The position numbers and the translations under genes are program-made. Below the pieces are notes generated by a model. That model was not told the origin of the DNA, did no database searches, and saw only the letters and a program-made list of their open reading frames with translations. Shown here one piece after another: positions 1-6,879 of a stretch of DNA of 20,249 bases (the stretch's first letter is position 1; the number at the start of each line of letters is the position of its first letter). The stretch comes from a virus, in IMG/VR virus record IMGVR_UViG_3300043438_000522, positions 1 through 20,249 of that record; one strand, given 5' to 3'.

Positions 1-485
1 CAGTAGGTTTTGGAGCACCTGCTATTTATTCAAATTTTGCTTTAACAAGTGGGTATGCTTCAGCAACCTATGTAAAAATAAGTGGAAATGTTATAAACAC
101 ATTAAATAACATGGCTGTTGTTGCTCCTAGAGTTACTATTGATAGTAATACTTCTAGCTGGTTATTTCAAATATCAACTGGAGGAGATAGGATTTTATAT
201 GCAGCTGGAGTACCATTAGGTAATCCTATAGTAGGTGATGTTAGATTTGGCACTATTTATGGTGCATCAAATGAGTTAACAGGAACAATGAGAGTTCCAT
301 CTGCAGCAAATGTATTACAAGGAGTTTTAGTAGATAACACTGTAGGTACATTACTTATGACACCTGCTCAGTGTTGGAACTACTTAATATCATCAGGGTT
401 TGTAGCAAACAGTATTGGTGATAGATTACAGAATGCTAGTACAGTGGCAACAACTGGTGCACAACTAGCATCATATAATATTTAA
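1..485 (+). CDS. C-terminal part of a phage structural (fibre-like) protein, 5' truncated
   Basis: The reading frame is open from the left edge of the window (first full codon at position 3) through to TAA at 483-485, giving about 160 visible residues. The first internal Met (111) is therefore probably not the true start. The visible part is rich in Ser, Thr, Ala, Gly and Asn with alternating small and hydrophobic residues, has almost no charged residues and no membrane segment. This is the composition of beta-rich phage tail or fibre proteins. It ends with a Ser/Thr/Ala-rich tail (STVATTGAQLASYNI). I recognise no specific family. It is the first gene of a co-directional set of surface-protein genes, which supports a structural role. 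A start at 111 cannot be ruled out. Confidence 0.7.
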   Translation, partial: VGFGAPAIYSNFALTSGYASATYVKISGNVINTLNNMAVVAPRVTIDSNTSSWLFQISTGGDRILYAAGVPLGNPIVGDVRFGTIYGASNELTGTMRVPSAANVLQGVLVDNTVGTLLMTPAQCWNYLISSGFVANSIGDRLQNASTVATTGAQLASYNI

Positions 486-500
486 TAACAAATAAAAATT

Positions 501-860
501 ATGAAAACAATAAGAGAATTTTTAGTCAAAAACTTTGTACTTGACTACACAATTAATCTGTTTGGAAAAATGTACAATGCTCCTAGAGCAAGTAGAATTA
601 TATATCCTTTAATGGTTATAACAGGGTGGTTTGCTGTAACTAATCCTGATTATCCAACACCTACATTCTTTATATGGGTGTTGTATGCATTGTTAGCAAC
701 AGCCTTGTTTTTTGGATTTATATATTTTAGATTTTATCCTGCAAAATGGGAAGAGTTTGATAAGTTTCAGAAGTTTCAATATGGATTTTATCCATATGCA
801 AATTTAACAAAAAGTCAATATCAAGAATGGCTTAAAATATGTAAAGAAATACAAAAATAA
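501..860 (+). CDS. Small membrane protein, two predicted TM segments
   Basis: This is a 119-residue protein of unrecognised family. Two hydrophobic stretches, about residues 33-47 and 55-79 (FFIWVLYALLATALFFGF), are separated by a short polar loop containing NPDYPTPT, giving a helical-hairpin arrangement. The N-terminus is basic (MKTIREFLVKNF). The C-terminal 40 residues are polar and aromatic (KWEEFDKFQKFQYGFYPY) and probably cytoplasmic. It lies 15 nt after the preceding structural gene and 31 nt before another small membrane protein. Pairs of small membrane proteins among phage late genes are often holin or lysis-accessory proteins, but no sequence motif here proves that and no lysin is present in the window. 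Confidence 0.7.
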   Translation: MKTIREFLVKNFVLDYTINLFGKMYNAPRASRIIYPLMVITGWFAVTNPDYPTPTFFIWVLYALLATALFFGFIYFRFYPAKWEEFDKFQKFQYGFYPYANLTKSQYQEWLKICKEIQK

Positions 861-865
861 TTTAA

Positions 866-873
866 TATCTTTG
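866..873 (+). promoter_or_regulatory. Possible Bacteroidetes-type -7 element (TATCTTTG)
   Basis: TATCTTTG fits the TAnnTTTG -7 consensus described for Bacteroidetes vegetative promoters. It lies 19 nt upstream of the ATG at 892, in a 31-nt intergenic gap. I see no clear TTG/TTTG element about 20 nt further upstream, so this may be chance in AT-rich DNA. Confidence 0.22.
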
Positions 874-891
874 TAATTAAAATAAAAAAAT

Positions 892-1239
892 ATGAGTACA
901 TTTATAGAATTATTGAAAACTATGTCAACTTTCTTTACAAGTTTTCCACAGATATTCTTCAAAGACTTCTTTAAAGAACGCAGATACCTACATTTTTCTT
1001 TATCAATAGTTATTGTATTAGCTTCTTTTATATTTGCATATCATTTCATGAACTTTGATGGTGGACCTTTTTGGGTTTATGTAGTAATAGGATGGTTTCA
1101 AGGATACACTATGAACTGGGCAAGAGAATGGTATTACAATTACAAATCTAAATATGAAATACCATTTGACTATTTAGATATATATGCAGGAGCATATGGA
1201 GGAATAATAGCATCGATAATTTATTTACTAATAATATAA
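892..1239 (+). CDS. Small membrane protein, about three TM segments (holin-like candidate)
   Basis: The protein has 115 residues with hydrophobic segments at about 34-53, 59-73 and 98-115, the last running to the C-terminus. A Trp/Tyr-rich, amphipathic stretch (NWAREWYYNYKSKYE) lies between the second and third segments. The motif DYLDIYAGAYGGIIAS resembles the D-x-x-[DN]-x-x-A-G-x-x-G-G/A pattern of VanZ-like and several small phage membrane proteins, but the similarity is weak. The N-terminus is amphipathic and Phe-rich. Together with the preceding membrane protein it could form a holin/antiholin or envelope-modifying pair. That is inference from size, topology and position among late genes only. 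Confidence 0.7.
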   Translation: MSTFIELLKTMSTFFTSFPQIFFKDFFKERRYLHFSLSIVIVLASFIFAYHFMNFDGGPFWVYVVIGWFQGYTMNWAREWYYNYKSKYEIPFDYLDIYAGAYGGIIASIIYLLII

Positions 1240-1250
1240 CAAGAAATAAA

Positions 1251-1916
1251 ATGGCAATACCATCTAGACAGATAGGTTGGGGAACAGAATCAAACCTATT
1301 GTGGCAAATACTAAAACAGCTTAATAAACTAACAAGTGTATTGTTTGGTTTAAAAGAAGCAGCTACACCTAATTATAAAGTGTTTACAGCTTTATTAACA
1401 CAGAGTGGGGCAAGTAGCCCTGATGTGTTAAGTGGTGGGGATTTAATAATAGGAAGAACTTATCGTATAAAAGATACAGGTTCTGGATTTGATTTTACAA
1501 ATGTTGGTGCACCTAATAATGATTATGGAACATGGTTTGTAGCTACAGGAACAACTCCTACTTCTTGGGCAGATGGACAATTAATTTATGACATAGGAGC
1601 CCCAACAGCAATAGTGCTAGAAAATACAATAGGAAATATTTGGTTTGAATATTCTTCAGCAGGTACATATATATGTAGATCTAATGATTTATTTACAATA
1701 GACAAAACCACTGTTTTTATAAGTGATACAGTTAATACTAAATCATCTACAGATCCTTTACAAATGAGAGTGTTGTGTTCTCTTGATAAAAATGTTCAAC
1801 CAGGTTATTTAGTTATATACACAGGAACAGTTAGTATATCTTATGAGGATAATATAATATGTAATGATGGTGGTGATCAATATGCTGTAACATTTGAAAT
1901 AAGAGTGTACAACTAA
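1251..1916 (+). CDS. Module-A fibre/decoration protein with shared beta-rich C-terminal domain
   Basis: This is a 221-residue protein. Residues 1-25 form module A (MAIPSRQIGW, then NLLWQILKQL), also seen at the start of the proteins at 1936 and 2728; I infer that it anchors these proteins to the virion. After a short linker, residues 41-221 form a beta-rich domain with NYKVFTALLTQSG (41-53), LIIGRTYRIK and DFTNVG (65-86), FVATGTTPTSW (96-106), a T-A-I-V-L-E-N-T-I-G strand (119-128) and a terminal TFEIRVYN. The protein at 5316 has the same elements in the same order after a different N-terminal module. The LTQSG...VLENT-G pattern is common in tail-associated proteins of phages. A start at ATG 1251 is supported by alignment with the other module-A proteins. 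Confidence 0.82.
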   Translation: MAIPSRQIGWGTESNLLWQILKQLNKLTSVLFGLKEAATPNYKVFTALLTQSGASSPDVLSGGDLIIGRTYRIKDTGSGFDFTNVGAPNNDYGTWFVATGTTPTSWADGQLIYDIGAPTAIVLENTIGNIWFEYSSAGTYICRSNDLFTIDKTTVFISDTVNTKSSTDPLQMRVLCSLDKNVQPGYLVIYTGTVSISYEDNIICNDGGDQYAVTFEIRVYN

Positions 1917-1935
1917 TAAATATAGAAAGAAAGAA

Positions 1936-2718
1936 ATGGCAATAGGTAATAGACAAATAGGTTGGTCTCAAGAAGATAATCTCTTATGGGAAATATCAAA
2001 ACAACTTGATAGGATGAATTCTATTATTTGCACTGGTCCTTGCCCTACTACTACCACTACCACTACACCAACTCCTACTACCACTACTACATCAACTACA
2101 TTACCACCTACAACAACAACGACCACATCAACAACAACTTGTTTAAATTGTGTTGAAGCTCCTGTTACAATAGGAACACAAACTTGGACAAAATGTAATT
2201 TAGATGTAACTACATATAGAAATGGTGACCCAATACCAGAAGTAACAGACCCTGCAGCTTGGGCAGCATTAACAACTGGTGCATGGTGTCACTATGCAAA
2301 CAACACTGCTAATGGTACAATTTATGGTAAATTATACAATTGGTATGCAGTAAATGACCCAAGGGGATTAGCACCTATTGGACAACATATTCCAACAGAT
2401 GCTGAATGGATCACATTGACAGACTTTTTAGGAGGAGCAACTGGAGCTGGTGGTAAAATGAAAGAACAAGGATTGTGTCATTGGCAAACTCCCAATACAG
2501 GAGCAATCAATAGTAGTGGCTTTACAGGTTTTGGAGCAGGTTTTCGTGTTAGCTCTGGTCTATTTGCCAATCTTAACACCAGTACTTGGTTTTGGAGTTC
2601 AACAGAGAATGGTGCTTCACTTGCTTTTTCTCGATCCATGTCTTCTAGCAACAGCAATGTCAGCATAGGCTCCAGCAATAAGAAGAATGGTTTGTCAATT
2701 CGTTGTATAATAGATTAA
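1936..2718 (+). CDS. Module-A fibre protein with poly-Thr linker and FISUMP (C-type-lectin-like) head
   Basis: The 260 residues fall into three parts. Module A is residues 1-36 (MAIGNRQIGW, NLLWEISKQL, CTGPC). A Thr/Pro linker spans 37-68. Residues 73-260 form a FISUMP domain (Fibrobacter succinogenes major paralogous domain). FISUMP hallmarks are VTIGTQTWTKCNL (77-89), YGKLYNWYAVNDPRGLAP (130-147), HIPTDAEW (151-158), LGG...AGGKMKE (165-177), NTGA (187-190), SGF, FWSSTE (219-224) and NGLSIRCIID (251-260). FISUMP domains are related to C-type-lectin-like folds, so ligand or receptor binding is likely. Codons near the 3' end (2542-2700) are unusually rich in C-ending AGC, AAC, TCC, GTC and GGC, as in variable regions of diversity-generating retroelements. 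No reverse transcriptase or template repeat is visible here. Confidence 0.9.
   Translation: MAIGNRQIGWSQEDNLLWEISKQLDRMNSIICTGPCPTTTTTTTPTPTTTTTSTTLPPTTTTTTSTTTCLNCVEAPVTIGTQTWTKCNLDVTTYRNGDPIPEVTDPAAWAALTTGAWCHYANNTANGTIYGKLYNWYAVNDPRGLAPIGQHIPTDAEWITLTDFLGGATGAGGKMKEQGLCHWQTPNTGAINSSGFTGFGAGFRVSSGLFANLNTSTWFWSSTENGASLAFSRSMSSSNSNVSIGSSNKKNGLSIRCIID
2044..2139 (+). repeat. Poly-Thr/Pro linker-coding repeat
   Basis: Thirty-two codons are almost all Thr (ACN) with a few Pro, Ser and Leu. They give a mucin-like, flexible and potentially O-glycosylated linker between module A and the FISUMP head. Shorter versions occur in the proteins at 2728 (residues 37-44), 6880 and 7089. Confidence 0.9.
2542..2700 (+). 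other. Candidate hypervariable segment (DGR variable-region-like)
   Basis: This codes for residues 203-255 of the FISUMP protein. In the lectin-like fold this C-terminal stretch holds the ligand-facing loops. C-ending codons cluster here (AGC, GCC, AAC, ACC, TCC, AGC AAC AGC, GTC AGC, GGC TCC AGC), whereas AGC and TCC are scarce in the rest of the gene. The framework residues WSSTE, NG-S-RC and R are kept at the expected FISUMP positions. The pattern fits adenine-directed mutagenesis of AAY codons, but with no template visible this remains a hypothesis. Confidence 0.4.
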
Positions 2719-2727
2719 AAATAAAAA

Positions 2728-4266
2728 ATGGCTATACCAAATAAACAAATTGGATGGAGTGGAAGAGCTAACCTATTATGGGCTATTTCAAAACAGCTTG
2801 ATATATTAAATACTCAAATGTGTACAGGACCTTGTCCTACTACCACTACTACTACTACAGTTATTCTACCTCTCAGAATGCTTTTTTCTAATATAATACA
2901 GGTGGATGCTATTGTTGGTGACTCATCTAATGTAGCAAACTGGAACACATATTTCGATCTTCCATCATTTGGAACACCATTTACATCTGTTAGTATTACA
3001 GGTGATGAAGTGAAACTTTATGGAGGTTCTAACATCATTATTAAAGAAATGTTATTTGACCAAGAAGATGAACTTGGATCATATTTATTAGAAGTAGATG
3101 ATGGTGCTGGTTGTATTGTAGAAGTTGAATATGGTGGATTTGGATCTACTAATTATGTAGGATGTACAAATGTTAGTTATATGAGTCTTCCTAATTTATT
3201 AATTGCAGGCGAATATGCATTTTCTCTTTTAGGTTATCAGATTCCTTCATTATCTGTTAATTTACCAAGTTTAACTACTGCTGGTGAATATTGTTTCTAC
3301 TATTGTAAATCATTAACAACAATTAATTTATCATCTTGTACAAACTTAGGTGGGACAGTTGGTGATGATAAAGTATTTAATTTAATCTTCAGTAACAGTA
3401 TAACTGCAACATTTAATCCTATTTTATTAACAAATAATAATGGGTCATCTGATGGAGATATACATTATTTAGGTATGAATAATAGTTTAATGATAAATGG
3501 ACAACCTTACATACCATTTACAGGATATTCAGGTGATTTAACCATTGAGTTTTCTGACATCATATTTGCAGATGTATTAGTAGGAGATGCTACTAATGTA
3601 GGAGATTGGAACACATTCTTTGACTTTCCTTACTGTTCAATACCTTTTACTGGTGTAACCATTTTTGGGAACAATGTAATATTAAAAGGTGGTGAAAATA
3701 TTTCATTTATAAGTGAAAAGTTTAAAGACAAAGTTGAAATCGTTTCAATTGTAGACCAAGGATGTGTTGTTTATTCAGGTTCTTATTGTTTTGTAGAGTG
3801 TTATGGTTTAATAACAATAGAGTTACCTCAAATAACTACTATTAGTGATAATTGTTTTAGATCGTGTTCGAATTTAACAACAGTAGATTTACCTGAACTA
3901 ACTACAGCAGGTGATAATAGTTTTATATTTTGTTTTGGTTTAACAACAGTAGATTTACCTCAACTAATTACTGCTGGTGTGGGTTGTTTTAGCACTTGTT
4001 CATTCGTAGAAACAATTAATTTACCAAGTTTAACCATTGCTGGTAATGGGTGTTTCTACCAATGTATATCATTAACAACAGTTAACCTACCATCTTGTAT
4101 AAATTTAGGTAAAACAGTAGGAGATAATGCTGTATTTGTTTTAATACTTGGAAAAACAATAACACTAACAGTACCATCAGCTTTAACGACTTGTAATAGT
4201 GGTAATCCAGATGGAGATATCCAATACCTACAAGCAAATAATACAGTAACAATCGTAACAGTTTAA
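2728..4266 (+). CDS. Module-A fibre protein with duplicated BspA-type leucine-rich repeats
   Basis: This is a 512-residue protein. It starts with module A (MAIPNKQIGW, NLLWAISKQL, CTGPCP) and a short Thr linker (37-44). Two homologous halves follow. Each opens with VGD-[ST]-[ST]NV-[AG]-WNT-FD-P and -PFT-V-I-G-V-L-GG (about 60-110 and 285-340). Each continues with Cys-containing repeats of the form L-T-[IV]-[DN]-L-P-L-T-A-G-C-F (period about 22 residues). Each closes with NL-SC-NLG-TVGD--VF-LI and DGDI-YL--N. The second half has more repeats. The repeats resemble BspA-like LRRs, known as adhesion modules in Bacteroidetes and eukaryotic parasites. I infer a virion-surface adhesin or receptor-binding role. 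There is no signal peptide or membrane anchor, consistent with virion assembly rather than secretion. Confidence 0.85.
   Translation: MAIPNKQIGWSGRANLLWAISKQLDILNTQMCTGPCPTTTTTTTVILPLRMLFSNIIQVDAIVGDSSNVANWNTYFDLPSFGTPFTSVSITGDEVKLYGGSNIIIKEMLFDQEDELGSYLLEVDDGAGCIVEVEYGGFGSTNYVGCTNVSYMSLPNLLIAGEYAFSLLGYQIPSLSVNLPSLTTAGEYCFYYCKSLTTINLSSCTNLGGTVGDDKVFNLIFSNSITATFNPILLTNNNGSSDGDIHYLGMNNSLMINGQPYIPFTGYSGDLTIEFSDIIFADVLVGDATNVGDWNTFFDFPYCSIPFTGVTIFGNNVILKGGENISFISEKFKDKVEIVSIVDQGCVVYSGSYCFVECYGLITIELPQITTISDNCFRSCSNLTTVDLPELTTAGDNSFIFCFGLTTVDLPQLITAGVGCFSTCSFVETINLPSLTIAGNGCFYQCISLTTVNLPSCINLGKTVGDNAVFVLILGKTITLTVPSALTTCNSGNPDGDIQYLQANNTVTIVTV
3874..3960 (+). repeat. 66-nt leucine-rich-repeat unit with identical 21-nt core
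   Basis: The 21-nt string that begins ttaacaacagtagattt and ends acct occurs at 3874-3894 and again at 3940-3960, exactly 66 nt (22 codons) apart. It encodes LTTVDLP, the core strand of the repeat. Identity at DNA level suggests recent unit duplication within the longer LRR array. Confidence 0.8.
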
Positions 4267-4278
4267 AAATAATAAACC

Positions 4279-4296
4279 AAAACCAACTACATTATG
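4279..4296 (+). promoter_or_regulatory. Leader motif copy 1 (aaaaccaactacattatg)
   Basis: These eighteen bases ending in the ATG of the glycosyltransferase gene match 9357-9374 at 17 of 18 positions. Other genes in the block lack the motif. It may be a translation-initiation or 5'-leader element. Confidence 0.35.
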
Positions 4297-5310
4297 AAAG
4301 AATTAAAATTTATTCAGGCTTGTCCTAGTGATATTTATTACACATGGCAAGTGAACTTATGGATGGAAAGTCTTAAAGAAATAGGACATTCTGACAAAGC
4401 AATCAACTTAATCTTTTCTGCTAAAGGAAGAGAAAACACAGAAAAATGGAAACAGATAGAAGATCTATATCCAGAAGCAGAGTTCCACTTCTATGAAGAT
4501 GAAGATGATTTGAATAAATTAATTGGAATATATATTCCTGTATTAAGACCATATGTTCTTTGGAAACATTTCAAGAAACATCCAGAATTAAGTGATTGTG
4601 CTATATTCTATTGTGATTCAGACATTCTGTTTATGAAGGATTTCAATGTGGATCAGTTTTTGGAAGATGATGTTAACTACCTATCAGATACAAACAGTTA
4701 TATTAACGCTAAGTATTTTGATAGTAAGATACATCAAGTGCTACCAGAGAAACTGGAAGAGTATAAAACAAGAGATGTTCTTGCTGAGATAGCAAGTGTT
4801 GTTGGAATAAGCAGAGAAATAGCTGAAGCTAATAATGATCATTCAGGAGGAGCTCAATATCTATTAAAGAATGTAGATGCTGACTTCTGGAGTAAGGTGA
4901 TGAATGATTGTATTCTTATAAGAACCTATTTACAACAAGTGAATAGAGAATTCTTTAAAGATGAAAACGCTGGATTCCAAAGTTGGTGTGCTGATATGTG
5001 GGCAGTCCTTTGGAATATATGGGTAAGAGAACAAGAAACTAAAGTGGTGAAGGAACTAGCATTTGCTTGGGCTACAGATCCAATCATTAAATTAGATACA
5101 CACACCATCTTTCATAATGCAGGGATAGTTTCTGAGACAGGTAATGGATACCCAGCTTTTTATAAAGGCAAATATCACATGGGAACAGATCCAACAAAAG
5201 ATCCTAACTTAGATATGATTCTTAATAATGAACAATCAAAAAAATATTGCACGTGGTTTTATGCCACTAAGCTAAACGAAATAAAAGAAAAATATAACTT
5301 AAATTATTAA
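4294..5310 (+). CDS. GT-A-type glycosyltransferase embedded among fibre genes
   Basis: The protein has 338 residues. An N-terminal strand (KFIQACPSD), a Rossmann-like region and a DxD-type motif at 108-110 (FYCDSDILFMKDF) are typical of metal-dependent, nucleotide-sugar-using GT-A enzymes. Further motifs are SGGAQYLLKN (184-193), WCADMWAVLWNIW (231-243) and IFHNAG (272-277), followed by FYKGKYHMGTDP. The DxD, GGAQY, W--MW and HNAG layout is reminiscent of the plant and algal peptidyl-Ser/hydroxyproline glycosyltransferases (SGT1/HPAT-like), but I cannot assign a CAZy family by eye. Its place inside an otherwise structural block, next to Thr-linker proteins, suggests it may glycosylate virion proteins. 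Modification of host glycans is an alternative. It has a 27-nt leader carrying the motif shared with 9372. Confidence 0.8.
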   Translation: MKELKFIQACPSDIYYTWQVNLWMESLKEIGHSDKAINLIFSAKGRENTEKWKQIEDLYPEAEFHFYEDEDDLNKLIGIYIPVLRPYVLWKHFKKHPELSDCAIFYCDSDILFMKDFNVDQFLEDDVNYLSDTNSYINAKYFDSKIHQVLPEKLEEYKTRDVLAEIASVVGISREIAEANNDHSGGAQYLLKNVDADFWSKVMNDCILIRTYLQQVNREFFKDENAGFQSWCADMWAVLWNIWVREQETKVVKELAFAWATDPIIKLDTHTIFHNAGIVSETGNGYPAFYKGKYHMGTDPTKDPNLDMILNNEQSKKYCTWFYATKLNEIKEKYNLNY

Positions 5311-5315
5311 ATATA

Positions 5316-5909
5316 ATGCCTACATTTATCAAACCTGGCTTTTGGAATAAAAAAAGAAATAAATTAGCTGGAGAGCTTAATTTAGATTTATTAATTCAAG
5401 ATAATTCTTCTGGAGCTAATTATAAGTCATATGTTGCTTTAGTTACTCAAGTAGGAACATATCCTATTATTTCTAGTGGCACGCCTTTAGTAATAGGAGT
5501 TACTTATATGGTATCATATTTAGCACCAGGGGACGATTTTTCAAATGTGGGATATGTTGCAACTCAAGTTCCTTTTGTAGCAACAGGTACTACTCCTACA
5601 ACTTGGACAAATGGTTCTGAATTAATAGAGCCAATTTCTTCTGTTCTTCCTACCTTTGAAATAATTGAAAACACTTTAGGAATAATATTAACTCCTTCTA
5701 TTAGAACTAATAGTAGTTTTTTTTTAGATAGTAACTTACCTGTATTTTTACAAAATAAAACTTTTGTGTCTCCACAATCTTTTATGAGTACTGGTTTTCT
5801 TTTTCAAGGAGGTGGATTAGTTAGAATAAATGATTCTCAATTAGCATTATCAGGATTTACTATAGGAGATGTAATGCCATTTACAATAAAAATAGAAGTG
5901 TACAATTAA
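5316..5909 (+). CDS. Module-C fibre/decoration protein with shared beta-rich C-terminal domain
   Basis: This is a 197-residue protein. Module C (residues 1-28: MPTFIKPGFW, then GELNLDLLI) matches the start of the collagen-like protein at 8253. From residue 36 the rest parallels the protein at 1251: NYKSYVALVTQVG, LVIGVTYMV, GDDFSNVG (72-79), FVATGTTPTTWTNGS (87-101), FEIIENTLG (114-122) and a terminal FTIKIEVYN. The same outer domain is thus attached to two different N-terminal modules within this window. The protein is nearly uncharged after residue 30, is probably all-beta, and has no signal peptide. It starts 5 nt after the glycosyltransferase stop codon. A virion-surface role is inferred. 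Confidence 0.8.
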   Translation: MPTFIKPGFWNKKRNKLAGELNLDLLIQDNSSGANYKSYVALVTQVGTYPIISSGTPLVIGVTYMVSYLAPGDDFSNVGYVATQVPFVATGTTPTTWTNGSELIEPISSVLPTFEIIENTLGIILTPSIRTNSSFFLDSNLPVFLQNKTFVSPQSFMSTGFLFQGGGLVRINDSQLALSGFTIGDVMPFTIKIEVYN

Positions 5910-5941
5910 TAATAAATATTAACAATTAAATATAAAATAAA

Positions 5942-6727
5942 ATGACACCAAACAAACGTGACTTAAAAGCGTATTCTCGCTTTGATGGAACTGGTAGAAT
6001 CGTACCAGGAAGTACTGTACTTAGACGTAATAAACCTAAGAATGGTAATTGGAAAGAAGTACAAGCATATGAATGCTGTGTACCTTCTACAGAAACTTCA
6101 TATAGATGCTGTATAGCAATACAAGCTGTTGCAGATAGTGAAACTGGATTGTATGGATTTACATTAGATACTAAAAATAATGGAGGACCTAATTTAACAG
6201 GAAGTATTCAATGGACATCTACAGTGAGTGAGAGTTTTTCTCTTGCTGCTGGTGGAAGTTATGATTTTGAATATGATTTAGAAGGTGTAATTCCTCACAC
6301 TGTATATCTATGTATAGATAATCCTTCTCAACTTCAAGATTTTGAAATTGGGTTTGGTCCTGGTAATTCTGTAGCAATAAGTAACCTTTATCAACTAGAG
6401 GGTATTGATGAATGGGATGGTGATAATATGGAATTCAATTCTTTAGATTTTACAGGCATCACTACTATTACACAGCTATATAACATTGGTACAGGATTAG
6501 TACATATAAACATTACAGGTTGTGTAAACTTGAATGATCTTGAGGTGATGGACAATGCTTTAACAGAAGCTTCTGTAGATCATATACTCATCACTCTTGA
6601 TGATAATGGTCTGAGTAATGGATATGTTGAACTTGTTGGTGGCACAAATGCTGTTCCAAGTGCTGCAGGACTTTTAGCTAAAACAAGCCTAGAAGGTAAA
6701 GGATGGGATGTAATTGTTAACGTTTAA
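5942..6727 (+). CDS. Module-B fibre protein with LRR-like C-terminal domain
   Basis: This is a 261-residue protein. Module B (residues 1-46) reads LKAYSRFDGTGRIVP, RRNKPKNGNW and AYECC, nearly the same as at 6880 and 7089. Residues 52-145 form a Cys-containing beta-rich segment (SYRCCIAIQAV, GSIQWTSTVSESF, YLCIDNPSQLQDF). Residues 160-261 carry leucine-rich-repeat-like elements (MEFNSLDFTGI, LVHINITGCVNLNDLEVMDN) and end with a pattern familiar from Bacteroidetes LRR proteins: DHILITLDDNG, VELVGGTNAVPS, KGWDVIVNV. There is no Thr linker in this copy. By analogy with its paralogs it is a surface fibre or decoration protein with a binding C-terminus. Confidence 0.8.
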   Translation: MTPNKRDLKAYSRFDGTGRIVPGSTVLRRNKPKNGNWKEVQAYECCVPSTETSYRCCIAIQAVADSETGLYGFTLDTKNNGGPNLTGSIQWTSTVSESFSLAAGGSYDFEYDLEGVIPHTVYLCIDNPSQLQDFEIGFGPGNSVAISNLYQLEGIDEWDGDNMEFNSLDFTGITTITQLYNIGTGLVHINITGCVNLNDLEVMDNALTEASVDHILITLDDNGLSNGYVELVGGTNAVPSAAGLLAKTSLEGKGWDVIVNV

Positions 6728-6739
6728 AATTTAAATATC

Positions 6740-6874
6740 ATGTCAATAAGAAAAGTAACTCCAGAAGAAAAAGCAATTAGAGATGCTCAAGATAAAAGAT
6801 TCTCTGATTTTATTAAAGAAGGAATGACTCGTGAAGAAGCAAAAGCTGCTTCAGAGGCTAATAGAAATAAATAA
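6740..6874 (+). CDS. 44-residue charged orphan between fibre genes
   Basis: A short reading frame runs ATG 6740 to TAA 6872-6874. It begins MSIRKVTPEEKAIRDAQDKR and ends EANRNK. It is highly charged and predicted helical, with the pattern GMTREEAKAASEANR near its end; no family is recognised. It fills the gap between the module-B genes exactly (12 nt after the previous stop, 5 nt before the next ATG), has an A-rich upstream stretch and typical codon use, so it is probably real. Its role is unknown; a small chaperone or adaptor for the adjacent fibres is only a guess. Confidence 0.6.
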   Translation: MSIRKVTPEEKAIRDAQDKRFSDFIKEGMTREEAKAASEANRNK

Positions 6875-6879
6875 AAATC

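Noticed and set aside
2044-2139. Short tandem repeats as a CRISPR or satellite
   Set aside because: Repeats are codon-sized ACN units without spacers and lie within a coding frame that continues into FISUMP.
2478-2678. Minus-strand frame under the FISUMP gene
   Set aside because: It lies within a well-supported domain on the + strand and has no recognisable features.
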